A DNA stretch of 64,000 nucleotides from Leptospirales bacterium (GCA_013297885.1 JAAFIR010000021.1:1-64000), one strand, 5' to 3'; shown: positions 9,316 through 18,498, numbered from the stretch's first letter. Made by a program: numbers and translations. The notes: generated by a model not told the origin, from the sequence alone.

Positions 9316-11134
9316 AATTTTATTAATATTTTTAAATAGAGGAAAATTTGTTTTTTCAATTTTAGGAATTATTATTCTTATTTGTACATTTTTTTTATTT
9401 CATTTAAAAAAAAATTTAGTTTTAGATTTCAATTTAGCAATTGGAAAAGTTTCTTATATTGAAAATACTGCTGAAAGAAAACCTAATACAAAACAAGTTT
9501 GGTATGAACTTTTAAAAAACGACTTAGTAATGAAAAATGATACGATCAAAACTGACGAAAATTCAACAATTCAAATTGAACTAAATAACCAAAATAAATT
9601 TACTTTTTTTGAAAATACAATGGTAATCTTAGATCTAAAAGATGAAGAAACTGAAATCCAATTTAAAAAAGGTAAAGCTAAAATTTTTGCTAACAAAAAA
9701 ACAAAACTAAAACTAAAAGAAAATTTGAATATTGAAATTCCAAGAGGTCATGCTGAATTTGGAATGAAGAATGATTCGTTTTTTATATTGAATCAAAAAG
9801 AATCTACAAAAATTATTTTAAATTCCGAAGAAAAATTAATTCCTCCAAATCAATTTGTAGAAATTGAAGATGATAAAATTACTACAAAAACTATTTATGA
9901 TAAAATTATTTCCCCAAATGATGACATTATCAGATATACAGATTCAGAAGATTCTGTAATTGATTGGGAATTTGAAAAAATTTTAGATGATAAAGTGATT
10001 ATTTTAATGAGTAAAGACTCCAACTTTAATTCTATTTTTTTTAAAGATTTAATTTTAAAAGATGAATACAAAAAAAAATTACCACTTGGAATTTATTATT
10101 GGAAATTAGTTTCAACTTCCAAAGAAAAAGATTTTTTTTATCCCACAAAAAAAATTTCTATTTTAAAAATAAACCCTGTTCAATTTTTAAAACCAAATTT
10201 ATCTAAAGAGTTAAGTTATTTTTCTTACCCTAAAGATGTTTTTTTCCAGTGGAAGCCATTAGAATTATTTAATGAATATGAACTTCAATTTTCAGATAAA
10301 GAAGATTTTTCAAATTTAAAAATGAGTTTTAAAACAAGTCAAACAATTCTCAAAGTTCCAATTTTAGAAGAAGGGAAAATTTATTTTAGGCTAAAAGCAA
10401 AATCAAATCGTGAAGAAGTTCTTGAATTTATTAGTAAAATTTTTTTTATTCAGTTTTTAAAAAAAGAAAAAGTTCCAGAAGTTTCAGTATTTATTCCACT
10501 AGAAAATGGGAAAGTTTCAGTAGCAAAAAATTCAAATGATAAAATTTATTTTTATTGGGAAAAAGATTACGATTTTAAAGAATACAATTTTCAACTCTCA
10601 TACAATGAAGATTTTAAAAACATTGCTTTAGAACAAAAAATTAATGATTCTTCGATTTCCATATCTGGAATAAATGAAAATCAAACTTATTATTGGAGAG
10701 TGAGAGGAATCGTAAATAACGAGGTAAAAAGCAATTATTCTAATATAAGAAAATTGCAAGTTGTAATGAATGATCCAACTATTATAAATATTTTATTTCC
10801 TTATTCGGGAAAAATTTTAGAATTAAATGAAAAAAATAAAATTCTATTTCGATGGAAAACTGTTGATAAAACTGATAGATTTTTTTTTGAATTAGCTTCT
10901 GATAATGATTTTAAAAATAAAATTTTAACAAAAGAATTATCTAATACCGAATTAGAACTAAAAGATTTAAAAGAAGGAACTTATTTTTGGAAAGTTACTT
11001 CTCCTTCAAACTCTCTACGAAGAGAAGCAACTTCGGAAAAAGTATCTTTTCAAATTTTATATTCAAATTCAGCAGATGAAATTTTAGTCCCGGATATTGG
11101 TAATGAACAAAAAACTTATTTTATTGATAAATAA
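9308..11134 (+). CDS. FecR-domain envelope protein with FN3-like repeats
   Basis: This 608-residue protein has one N-terminal TM segment (about 12-32). A FecR-type domain (about 42-150) shows GKVSYIENTAERK, LLKNDLVMKNDTIKTDENS and RGHAEFG. Three or four beta-sandwich units follow, each with a FxWK/FYWEKDYDF-type strand and a YYW(R/K) strand, resembling fibronectin-III-like modules. The protein should lie in the periplasm anchored to the inner membrane. FecR domains usually relay signals or bind peptidoglycan-like ligands; no ECF sigma factor is nearby. Overlap with the cyclase gene upstream and 32-bp overlap with the next gene mark a tight three-gene unit. Confidence 0.82.
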   Translation: MFRILLIFLNRGKFVFSILGIIILICTFFLFHLKKNLVLDFNLAIGKVSYIENTAERKPNTKQVWYELLKNDLVMKNDTIKTDENSTIQIELNNQNKFTFFENTMVILDLKDEETEIQFKKGKAKIFANKKTKLKLKENLNIEIPRGHAEFGMKNDSFFILNQKESTKIILNSEEKLIPPNQFVEIEDDKITTKTIYDKIISPNDDIIRYTDSEDSVIDWEFEKILDDKVIILMSKDSNFNSIFFKDLILKDEYKKKLPLGIYYWKLVSTSKEKDFFYPTKKISILKINPVQFLKPNLSKELSYFSYPKDVFFQWKPLELFNEYELQFSDKEDFSNLKMSFKTSQTILKVPILEEGKIYFRLKAKSNREEVLEFISKIFFIQFLKKEKVPEVSVFIPLENGKVSVAKNSNDKIYFYWEKDYDFKEYNFQLSYNEDFKNIALEQKINDSSISISGINENQTYYWRVRGIVNNEVKSNYSNIRKLQVVMNDPTIINILFPYSGKILELNEKNKILFRWKTVDKTDRFFFELASDNDFKNKILTKELSNTELELKDLKEGTYFWKVTSPSNSLRREATSEKVSFQILYSNSADEILVPDIGNEQKTYFIDK

Positions 11135-12197
11135 AATATTTATCCTATTTTTTTTTACACTCAACTTAAAATCTAATCCCACAAAAGAAATTAAAGTAGA
11201 TTGGAATTCTGTTAATGGAGCATTCAATTACTCATTTCAACTAAAAGACAAAAATGAAAAAATTTTAGTGAATCAAAAAATTTTAGAAAATTCAATTTTG
11301 CTAAATCTCGCCAATGGTACTTACCTTTATCGAGTTGGAGCAATAAATAGAAAAGGAAAAATATTTTATTCAAAATGGATTCCATTAGAGATTAAATTTT
11401 CATTTTTACCAGAAGTAATTGAACCACTTGAAATTAATGAAGTGAACACTAAAGCAAAGCGAATGAGTATCAAATTTAAAGGAAATAATTTTCAAGAAGA
11501 ATCTAAAGTTCATATTCTAAATTTAAACGATAAACTTCCTACGAAAATTTTAAACTGGTCCAAAGAAGAAATTGAAGTTGAAATTGATTTAAAAAATAGA
11601 AGTAAAGAAAATTATTCTTTAATCTTAGAAAATCCTAATAATCGAAAATTTATAAAAGAGAATTTTTTAGAATTTAAAGATGTAGTTAGTAGATGGGAAG
11701 TGACTAAACGTTCTGCAATTTTTCCCGGTTGGGGACAAAAGTATAGAAAAGATAAAATTTGGCATTATTCATTTTTTCCAATGGCTTTAATAGGGCTCAC
11801 GATTTCTTATTATTTAAATTATAATGAGAATTTAAATTTAAATGATAAATTTATATCAGAAAGAAACAATTTATTATTTTTAAGTTCAATTTCTCAAGAA
11901 CAAGCAGGAAATAATTTTAAGAATTTGAATACTTTTGCTATTTTAAATTCATATGAATTAATTTATTCACAAAAAAATTTAAATGGTTCATTCCAAATAA
12001 GCAATACAGTTTTAAATGGTATAGCTGGAATTTACTTATTTAATTTGATAGATGCACTATTTTTTCATAAATATTCTCTCAAAAATTACAATGAAGATCG
12101 AGTAAAAATTTATTTATCATTGTATCAAAACAATTCAATTCAAAATTTGGAGGTAAAAGAAAATACCTATCAATTTGGTTTAAATTTTAAATATTAA
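11103..12197 (+). CDS. DUF5683-like membrane protein
   Basis: This is a 364-residue secreted or membrane protein. The start at 11103 gives MNKKLILLINKIFILFFF, a signal peptide or anchor. The N-terminal half is FN3-like (VDWNSVNGAFNYSFQL, GTYLYRVGAINRKG), echoing the FecR protein before it. The region about 120-190 looks like an IPT fold. From about 198, RSAIFPGWGQKYRKDK starts the DUF5683 signature, with a TM segment and a second hydrophobic stretch near 300. It ends on a beta strand with aromatic residues. It completes the cyclase-FecR operon, and its 3' end overlaps the convergent gene by 4 bp. Confidence 0.72.
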   Translation: MNKKLILLINKIFILFFFTLNLKSNPTKEIKVDWNSVNGAFNYSFQLKDKNEKILVNQKILENSILLNLANGTYLYRVGAINRKGKIFYSKWIPLEIKFSFLPEVIEPLEINEVNTKAKRMSIKFKGNNFQEESKVHILNLNDKLPTKILNWSKEEIEVEIDLKNRSKENYSLILENPNNRKFIKENFLEFKDVVSRWEVTKRSAIFPGWGQKYRKDKIWHYSFFPMALIGLTISYYLNYNENLNLNDKFISERNNLLFLSSISQEQAGNNFKNLNTFAILNSYELIYSQKNLNGSFQISNTVLNGIAGIYLFNLIDALFFHKYSLKNYNEDRVKIYLSLYQNNSIQNLEVKENTYQFGLNFKY

Positions 12198-13246
12198 CCA
12201 CCAATAAAAAATTTTACTATAAATGGAGGTTTTTCCCATTTTGATTTTAAAATTGAAATTAGTTTTGAAAATATCAAACTAATAATAATTATAAAAATAT
12301 AAGAATAAATAAATTTATCAAAACTTATTTTATGGGAATTTTCTTTTCCAAAATAAGGCGAGATCACAAAAGCAATTAAAGCAAAATGAAGTAAGTAAAA
12401 GAACATTGGACTTTTGCCAATTACTTTTAAAGGAGTATAAATTAGAAGTTCTGAATTTTCATTTACAAACATAAATAAAATTAACGCAAAACTTAAAAAT
12501 AAAAAGTAATAGGAAATTGTTGGTGGATAAAAAACTTCCGTGTAAAAACCTCTATCGGAGTATCTTTGTTCAAGACCAACAAGTAAAGAACCAATAATTG
12601 CAAGTGATAAACTAAAAAAAATAATTTCAAGATAGTTTTTTGTTTTCATTTCTGAAATTTTATTTTTCCAATCAAAAAAACAAGCTCCACTAAAAGCCAT
12701 TCCTACCCAACCAAAAATTGGAAACCAACCATCTTTAAGCCATTGGCTAAGAACTACTTTATAACTCATATCAAATGGAATTAATTTTCCATCTTTGAAT
12801 AAATCTCTTATTTCAGGAACTTCAGCATAACCAAATTCTTTTCTAATAAAATACCCTGAAATAAAAATTAAGAAAGTTAAAACTATCCTAAAATTAAAAT
12901 TTAATTTAAGGAAAAAATAAGTTAGTATCATTGAAAACCCAGTTAAATATAAAACATCCACACCAGTAAATGGATACCAATGCCAAAAAGCTGAATCGAT
13001 AAATGCTGCAGTTAAAAGTGTTAAAATTCCTCTTATAAAAAAATAACCAAAGTTATAATTTTTTAATCTAAAACCCATTGCTACCAAGTAGCCAGCTAAA
13101 AACACAAAAATGGGTGCAGCCATTGAACCAAATATAGTTAAAGCAAGCGGATGAGTTGGAGCAAGCATTTCTCCAGCTAAATTGGAAGCAATCATAGTGT
13201 AGATGGCGAATCCACGAACAATATCAATAGTATAATTTCTTTGCAT
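12194..13246 (-). CDS. DUF1624/HGSNAT-like polytopic membrane protein
   Basis: This 350-residue protein has about ten TM helices. The start NYTIDIVRGFAIYTMIASN matches the R-x-x-x-IDxxRG(F/L)AI opening of the DUF1624/heparan-alpha-glucosaminide N-acetyltransferase-like family. HPLALTIFGSMAAPIFVFLAGY and the FWHWYPFTGVDVLYLTG region are also typical. The family is thought to move acyl groups across the membrane onto sugars, but the substrate here is unknown. It is a lone gene convergent with the DUF5683-like gene. The acyltransferase-3 family is an alternative label with the same general role. Confidence 0.75.
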   Translation of the reverse strand: MQRNYTIDIVRGFAIYTMIASNLAGEMLAPTHPLALTIFGSMAAPIFVFLAGYLVAMGFRLKNYNFGYFFIRGILTLLTAAFIDSAFWHWYPFTGVDVLYLTGFSMILTYFFLKLNFNFRIVLTFLIFISGYFIRKEFGYAEVPEIRDLFKDGKLIPFDMSYKVVLSQWLKDGWFPIFGWVGMAFSGACFFDWKNKISEMKTKNYLEIIFFSLSLAIIGSLLVGLEQRYSDRGFYTEVFYPPTISYYFLFLSFALILFMFVNENSELLIYTPLKVIGKSPMFFYLLHFALIAFVISPYFGKENSHKISFDKFIYSYIFIIIISLIFSKLISILKSKWEKPPFIVKFFIGG

Positions 13247-13299
13247 AATTTTCTTTCAAGTTTAACTTAGAATCTACCAGATTTTTGGGAATAAATATT

Positions 13300-14595
13300 T
13301 TATTCTTTATAATTAATATCTAAAAATAAAATCAATTTATTCAAAAAAGTTTTGGAAAAGGTTCTAAGTAAAATGTCTTTTTCAATATCGTGATATGGTT
13401 GACTGAAAATCCAAGAATTTGACTTACTTGATTCATATATATGATTTAAGAAATAAGGTCTCCAAGTCCAATTGGAACGATTTTTTTTCTCTTCATTTAT
13501 AAAAATTTGGTCATATTCTTTTATATAATTAGGAGAAACTTGATTTCCTTTTAAATCAGTAACATAAAATCGTAAAATATCTTTATCTATATCAAAAATT
13601 TTTGAATTAGATTCTAAATTTCCATTTTCATCTAGTGAAATTTCTTTAATTAATTCTGTTAATTTAGTTTTAATGTTTTCTTCCCAAATTACTTTTTGTC
13701 TAATCTCATATTGTTTTAAATCGTGAAATTTTTCTAAATATAGTTCTAATTTTTCTTTAAACTCATTTTTTTCTGATAAACTTTCTTTTGCTTTTGAAAA
13801 TAAAAATCCTTGAACATACCTTGCACCAAAACTCATTGCTTGGTTTAATTCTTCACCAGTTTCTACTCCTTCAAATAAAATTGAAATCCCCAAACTTTCA
13901 CTAAGTTTCGAAATTGTATATAAAATTTCTTTATAACTTCTTTCAAACATAGACATTCTCAGAAGTTGCATATCTACTTTTATAATATCTGGTTTAAAAA
14001 TACCTATTCGGTCCAAATTAGATGCTTTTGAACCAAGATCATCAACCGCAATTAAAAATCCAAAATCTTTATACATTTCGATTAATGGTCTTAAGTATTC
14101 TAAATTTTTATGTATATATGCTTCAGTAATTTCAATTACAATACGGTTAGGTTCTATTCCCAATTCTTTCACTCTAACTATTGTATGTGGGATTGGAAGT
14201 TTACCGTCTTTGATTTGTTCGATATAAGACATCATAATTGCTGGGGAAATATTTAAAAATATTTTTGAGTTTGGATTTTTATCTGTTGTTAGTGAATCAA
14301 TTGCACTAATTCTCAATTTTCTATCTATATCTTTTTGCAGTTCATTAAATTCGTGTTCTTTAATTGACTCTTGTAAAAAAAAATTACCTAAAGAATAAAC
14401 TTGTGCATTATTGTATCTGATTCTTCCAAGTGCTTCATGTCCGAATACTTCTTTTTTTTCTAAAGATAAAATTGGTTGGTAAAAAGGGAGAATTTCCCCA
14501 TAACTTAAATCTTTTTGCCATTCCTCAATTAATTTATCAATTTTTTCGGATTCCATTAAGTTTTTATTTCTAAAAGGTCTAATTTTTGCAAGCAT
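13300..14595 (-). CDS. EAL-domain c-di-GMP phosphodiesterase with YkuI_C-like domain
   Basis: This is a 431-residue soluble protein. The EAL domain (about 33-275) has E54-A55-L56, NIS in IFLNISP, EITE, DDLGS, KPDIIKVD and FEGVET, so the metal-binding and catalytic residues of an active phosphodiesterase are present. The C-terminal part (about 285-425) resembles the PAS-like YkuI_C domain, with VTDLKGNQVSPN and NWTWRPYF. It would hydrolyse c-di-GMP to pGpG under control of the C-terminal sensor. The start lacks a clear Shine-Dalgarno; Met14 (14556) is an alternative. The gene stands alone, with a repeat element upstream. Confidence 0.9.
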   Translation of the reverse strand: MLAKIRPFRNKNLMESEKIDKLIEEWQKDLSYGEILPFYQPILSLEKKEVFGHEALGRIRYNNAQVYSLGNFFLQESIKEHEFNELQKDIDRKLRISAIDSLTTDKNPNSKIFLNISPAIMMSYIEQIKDGKLPIPHTIVRVKELGIEPNRIVIEITEAYIHKNLEYLRPLIEMYKDFGFLIAVDDLGSKASNLDRIGIFKPDIIKVDMQLLRMSMFERSYKEILYTISKLSESLGISILFEGVETGEELNQAMSFGARYVQGFLFSKAKESLSEKNEFKEKLELYLEKFHDLKQYEIRQKVIWEENIKTKLTELIKEISLDENGNLESNSKIFDIDKDILRFYVTDLKGNQVSPNYIKEYDQIFINEEKKNRSNWTWRPYFLNHIYESSKSNSWIFSQPYHDIEKDILLRTFSKTFLNKLILFLDINYKE

Positions 14596-14638
14596 TATTC
14601 ATAAAGCTAAACCCAGTGTTGTTAAAGGTGGGCTAAAA

Positions 14639-14765
14639 GCGATAGTGATTGAAACGGTGTCAAAAAATTTCTTCTAATTTTTTGTTCAAATTTAATTAAA
14701 TGAATTTGAGAAATTTTTTGACAAGAGTTGAAAGCACGGTCTTGGTCTGTGACCAAGAATCGCCC
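14639..14765 (-). repeat. Dispersed palindromic repeat, copy 3
   Basis: On the minus strand this reads GGGCG, a 7-bp stem (14741-14747 with 14751-14757), a GTGCTTTC centre, a perfect 13-bp stem (14658-14670 with 14711-14723) and the end TTTCAATCACTATCGC. It fills much of the 309-bp gap between the divergent EAL and ATP-grasp genes. The rest of that gap (14766-14904) is AT-rich leader sequence with no other structure I can name. Confidence 0.8.
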
Positions 14766-14904
14766 AAAGAAAAGCTAAGTAGCATTAAGATAAATCTTGA
14801 TGAGTAAAAAAATCAGTTTTTAAAAGCTGATTTAAATAGAAAAGACTTGTTTTTTAAATAAATAAAAATGGAGTAAAATCCAAATTTAGTAAAAGGAGTA
14901 ATTT

Positions 14905-16344
14905 ATGTCAATTGTAGTGGACTATCCAGAATATGCAAAAGCATTTGATGAAATGTTTAGCGGATTTGAAAAACCAAGGGAACATTATAAAGAAGTATTT
15001 GAAACTTTACAGAACATGGAAAAAACTCAATTCAAAGAAAAAGAGTTGCTTGCAAAATTAGTTTCTATGAACCAAGGAATTACTTTTACAGTATATAGTG
15101 ATGGGAAAGGTATCGAAAGAATTTTTCCATTTGATCTAATCCCAAGAATTATTTTAAAACAAGAATGGGATACTATTAATCTTGGAATTCAACAAAGAAT
15201 TAAAGCGTTAAATTTATTTTTGTATGATATATACCATGATGGAAATATTTTAAAAGATAATTTGATTCCATCTGATTTGGTGTACAGTTGTCCTGATTAT
15301 ATTCCTGAAATGAAAGGTGTAAATGTTCCTCATGGAATTTATACTCATATTTCTGGAATAGATATTATTAGAGATGCTGATGGTGAATATTATGTTCTTG
15401 AAGATAATCTTCGCACCCCATCAGGAATTTCATATGTATTAGAAAATCGAATTATTATGAAAAGAATTTTTCCAGAAATATTTAAAGAAAATTCTGTTTT
15501 GAGAGTTGATTCTTATCCATCACTTCTTCATGATATGCTTGCTAGCATTTCTCCAAGTGGAAAAGAAAAACAAAATATAGTTTTACTCACTCCAGGTGTG
15601 TACAATTCAGCATATTATGAACATGTATTTCTAGCTTCTCAAATGGGAATTCAACTAGTTGAAAATTATGATTTAATTGTATCCGATTATAAAGTGTACA
15701 TGAAAACCATTGATGGATTAAAACAAGTTGATGTAATTTATAAAAGAGTTGATGATTCCTTTATTGATCCACAAGTTTTTAAGAAAGATTCATTACTTGG
15801 ATTACCCGGACTTTTTGAATGTTATAAAAGAGGAAATGTAACCTTGGTAAATGCAATTGGAAATGGAGTTGCAGATGATAAAGCAATTTACACTTATGTG
15901 CCTGATATGATTCGATATTATCTAAATGAAACTCCAATTCTAAAAAATATTCCCACTTTTCGAATGGGTATTGAAGAAGAAAGAGAAGAAGCATTTAAAA
16001 AAATGGACCAACTTGTGGTCAAAGCAACTAATCAATCTGGTGGTTACGGGATGTTAATTGGAATTGATGCAACTAAAGAAGAGATTGAAAATTATAAGAA
16101 AAAAATTCTTGAAAATCCAAGAAATTATATTGCTCAACCTACTATTCAACTTTCGACTTCACCTTGTTTTTTTAATGGGAGTTTGGAACCACGTCATATA
16201 GACTTTAGACCGTTTGCAATTTATTCGCCAAAAGGAATTAATTTGATTCCAGGTGGACTCACTAGAGTTGCTCTCAAAAAAGGATCACTTGTTGTGAACT
16301 CTTCCCAAGGTGGTGGAAGCAAAGATACATGGGTGGTGAGCTGA
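14905..16344 (+). CDS. Circularly permuted ATP-grasp protein (DUF404/DUF407)
   Basis: This 479-residue member of the circularly permuted ATP-grasp type 2 family has an N-terminal region with GITFTVY and IFPFDLIPRII, then YYVLEDNLRTPSGISYVLENR, VLLTPGVYNSAYYEH, VDVIYKRVDDSF and VVKATNQSGGYGMLIG, all family marks. The family is predicted to form peptide-like amide bonds; its product is unknown. The start has a strong AAAGGAG site. Its TGA overlaps the ATG of the alpha-E gene by one base, the usual pairing for this family. The transglutaminase-like partner often seen next to such pairs is absent here. Confidence 0.92.
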   Translation: MSIVVDYPEYAKAFDEMFSGFEKPREHYKEVFETLQNMEKTQFKEKELLAKLVSMNQGITFTVYSDGKGIERIFPFDLIPRIILKQEWDTINLGIQQRIKALNLFLYDIYHDGNILKDNLIPSDLVYSCPDYIPEMKGVNVPHGIYTHISGIDIIRDADGEYYVLEDNLRTPSGISYVLENRIIMKRIFPEIFKENSVLRVDSYPSLLHDMLASISPSGKEKQNIVLLTPGVYNSAYYEHVFLASQMGIQLVENYDLIVSDYKVYMKTIDGLKQVDVIYKRVDDSFIDPQVFKKDSLLGLPGLFECYKRGNVTLVNAIGNGVADDKAIYTYVPDMIRYYLNETPILKNIPTFRMGIEEEREEAFKKMDQLVVKATNQSGGYGMLIGIDATKEEIENYKKKILENPRNYIAQPTIQLSTSPCFFNGSLEPRHIDFRPFAIYSPKGINLIPGGLTRVALKKGSLVVNSSQGGGSKDTWVVS

Positions 16345-17288
16345 TGTTAAGTAGATTAGCAGAATCATTATTTTGGTTAGGAAGATTTGTAGAAAGAGCA
16401 GAAGGAATTGCAATTAGCCTTGAAGTGCAACACACAACTTCCCTTGAATCAGATATTTATAATCCAGGTTGGATGCCAGTTCTAAATGCTGTTGGTCAGT
16501 TAAGTGATTTTTCAGAACTTTATAAATTTGTAAATTCAGATAATGTGATTGAATATTTAGTTTTCTCTCCTGAAAATTCTAATTCAATTCTAGAATGTAT
16601 CAATCGTGCAAGAGAAAATGCTCGTGGAGTTAGAGATTTAATTTCAAGAGAGTCATGGGAAATCTTAAATGTCACTTACCACGAAATGAAAAATTTTAAC
16701 ATGGACACTGTTCGCAGTGAAGGTCCAGATAAATTATTTAGATTTATTAGGGAAAGAAGTTATTTGTTTGAAGGTGCTGCTGAGATAACAATGTTTCGTG
16801 GAAAAGGTTATCATTTTATGAGAGCTGGAAAATACATTGAACGTGCTGATCAAATTGCCAGAATTTTAGATGTAAAATATCATATTCCTCTTCCAAGAGT
16901 AGAAGATGTTGGAAATCCTCTGGACATTTACCAATGGAAAACTCTTCTTGATTCAACTAGTTCTTACGAAGCTTATCTTCAACATTATAATATCAAAATT
17001 GATCCTTTACAAATTGTGGAACTTCTTATTCTCAATCGAAATTTACCTAGATCATTAGTATTTTGTTTAGATAGAATGCTTCAGTCTATAAAAGAAATTA
17101 GTCCATCTAAAGAAAAATTATTTTCAAACAAAACTGAACAAAGAGTTGCAAGACTTTATCATAATATTGCTTATACAAATGTTGAAGAAATATTTTATTC
17201 TGGATTACACGAATATTTAACAAATTTTATAAATGAGTTACTTCAGATTGGAAAAGAAATAAATCACACTTATTTTGGATATGTTTGA
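16344..17288 (+). CDS. Alpha-E domain protein (DUF403)
   Basis: This is a 314-residue, mostly helical protein of the alpha-E family. The start at 16344 gives MLSRLAESLFWLGRFVERAEG, the family's signature N-terminus, and overlaps the stop of the ATP-grasp gene. SRESWEILNVTYHEM, FRGKGYHFMRAGKYIERADQIARILD and LLILNRNLPRSLVFCLDRM are typical family blocks. It probably works with the ATP-grasp protein in a predicted peptide-ligating step; the exact reaction is not established. An in-frame upstream start at 16329 would only add a few residues and lacks family support. Confidence 0.92.
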   Translation: MLSRLAESLFWLGRFVERAEGIAISLEVQHTTSLESDIYNPGWMPVLNAVGQLSDFSELYKFVNSDNVIEYLVFSPENSNSILECINRARENARGVRDLISRESWEILNVTYHEMKNFNMDTVRSEGPDKLFRFIRERSYLFEGAAEITMFRGKGYHFMRAGKYIERADQIARILDVKYHIPLPRVEDVGNPLDIYQWKTLLDSTSSYEAYLQHYNIKIDPLQIVELLILNRNLPRSLVFCLDRMLQSIKEISPSKEKLFSNKTEQRVARLYHNIAYTNVEEIFYSGLHEYLTNFINELLQIGKEINHTYFGYV

Positions 17289-17329
17289 TTGTTTTTAATT
17301 ATCTTTTTAACTGAGAGTGAGGGAATCTT

Positions 17330-17920
17330 ATGAAAAAATTTAATGCTTTAATCAGCAGTATTATAATTTTTTTTCTATTCAATTGTGAAGATAAAGTATT
17401 GAATAAAGAGTTAAAAGTTAATGAAGACAAAGAGATTGGTTATGTGTCATTTTGAAATAAGCTGAATGATTCAATAAAAGAAAATAAGTTTACCAGGTTT
17501 ATAAATGAATTTAAACATTTTGGTTCGAGAAGAATAAGTGTTCTAATTGAAGATAATGGAATTATAATAGAAACTTTTAATGAGAGTTGTAATACTATTC
17601 ATTCTGAAGATAAAAATGGTAACATTATCGGTGCAAAAGAACATTGTAATCGTGAACCAGATCGTAAAACGAAACAGTTTATTAATAAAGGAGGAGAGTT
17701 GTACTTAAAAGAGTTTAATATGACAAAAAAAATTACAATTTTACTTTGCGATGTTAAATTTATTCCAGATGGGCAAAATTATATTTATTTTAGCTTTAAT
17801 AATATTTTTAGCATTTCTCATCATTTTTCAGGTTTAGCAGCAACTTATATAGATGAATCAGTTTTTATAAAAAATAACCAAATAGTAAAAAATGATAAAC
17901 GAGATGATATTCCATACTAA
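17330..17920 (+). pseudogene. Lipoprotein gene interrupted by one in-frame TGA
   Basis: The ATG at 17330 is preceded by GAGGG at good spacing and starts MKKFNALISSIIIFFLFNC, a lipoprotein signal. Codon 42 is TGA (17453-17455). The same frame then stays open for 155 more codons to TAA at 17918-17920, so the full gene would encode about 197 residues. Reading the stop as Trp gives a smooth YVSFWNKLND, suggesting a single TGG to TGA change. I do not recognise the family. An internal restart near 17699 (TTG after a GGAGGAG run) could make a 73-residue fragment without a signal peptide. Confidence 0.65.
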
Positions 17921-17938
17921 TAAAAAAGGAGAACAATA

Positions 17939-17998
17939 ATGGAAACTTGCCAACTGGGAAGTGATGACTACTCAAATCTAGAATTAGAAAGCTGTTAA
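17939..17998 (+). CDS. Possible 19-residue ORF after the lipoprotein pseudogene
   Basis: An ATG at 17939 follows AAAAAAGGAG with good spacing. The ORF is only 19 codons (starts METCQLGSDDY, ends ESC) and a hairpin follows directly. It could be the remnant of a degraded gene or a leader peptide. Only the ribosome-binding site supports it. Confidence 0.2.
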   Translation: METCQLGSDDYSNLELESC

Positions 17999-18009
17999 AA
18001 AAGAGTCCC

Positions 18010-18044
18010 AGATTTAGAATTTCTCTTTACTAAATTCTAAATCT
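18010..18044 (+). terminator. 13-bp hairpin downstream of lipoprotein pseudogene
   Basis: AGATTTAGAATTT (18010-18022) pairs perfectly with AAATTCTAAATCT (18032-18044) across a 9-base loop. It sits 11 bp after the small ORF stop and in front of the next gene's leader. The stem is AT-rich and lacks a clear T-run, so terminator function is only plausible. Confidence 0.4.
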
Positions 18045-18143
18045 CAATGATAAATTTGAATATTTTTTATTTTATTAAAAAAATCTCTTGCTTTTTTTAC
18101 GAAACAAATGATAATTTATTTGTTATCAACAAAGAGGTTTTAA

Positions 18144-18317
18144 ATGAATTTTTTTATTTTAAGTATGTTTGTAATTGGTTTTAGTGCCTCAATTTATATA
18201 CTTGTTTCTGCAATGAGTAGATTAATAGCTAGAAATTCAAATTTGGAAATTGAAAAAAAATTAGATACCTTAAATAACAAAATTGACCAATTAACAAAAA
18301 TAGGAGTGAATAGATAA
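18144..18317 (+). CDS. Small single-TM protein (57 aa)
   Basis: The ATG at 18144 follows AAAGAGG at proper spacing. The product starts with a hydrophobic helix (MNFFILSMFVIGFSASIYIL) and continues into a charged, heptad-like tail (LEIEKKLDTLNNKIDQLTK) suited to a coiled coil. It would be an inner-membrane protein with a cytoplasmic coiled coil. The TAA directly abuts a second small membrane gene at 18318, so the two look like a coupled pair. I do not recognise a family; the size and pairing could suit a small membrane modulator, but that is a guess. Confidence 0.5.
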   Translation: MNFFILSMFVIGFSASIYILVSAMSRLIARNSNLEIEKKLDTLNNKIDQLTKIGVNR

Positions 18318-18494
18318 TTGGACAAAATTGATAAATTACTAATTTTTCTATCTTCTGTTTTTATCTCATTATTATTAATTTTGTTTTCAACTTTTGAAAC
18401 CTACAAAACTATTTCTGATATATTGGTAACTACAATAAGCACTACGGCTTCAGTAATTGCTTTATATGATTTTTTCTTTTTAAGAAAGAAATAA
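18318..18494 (+). CDS. Small two-TM protein (58 aa), TTG start
   Basis: The frame starts at TTG directly after the stop of the preceding small gene, with AGGAG 11 bp upstream inside that gene. It encodes MDKIDKLLIFLSSVFISLLLILF, a first TM helix, a short loop (STFETYKTISDI), then a second helix (ATTIASVIALYDFFF-like) and a basic tail LRKK. The gene ends 4 bp before the convergent DoxX-like gene. The family is not recognised. Confidence 0.45.
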   Translation: MDKIDKLLIFLSSVFISLLLILFSTFETYKTISDILVTTISTTASVIALYDFFFLRKK

Positions 18495-18498
18495 TATT

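Noticed and set aside
17453-17455. In-frame TGA as selenocysteine or Trp codon
   Set aside because: TGA ends many genes in this window (for example the ATP-grasp and BatD genes), and no selenocysteine insertion element was seen after this one. A point mutation is simpler.
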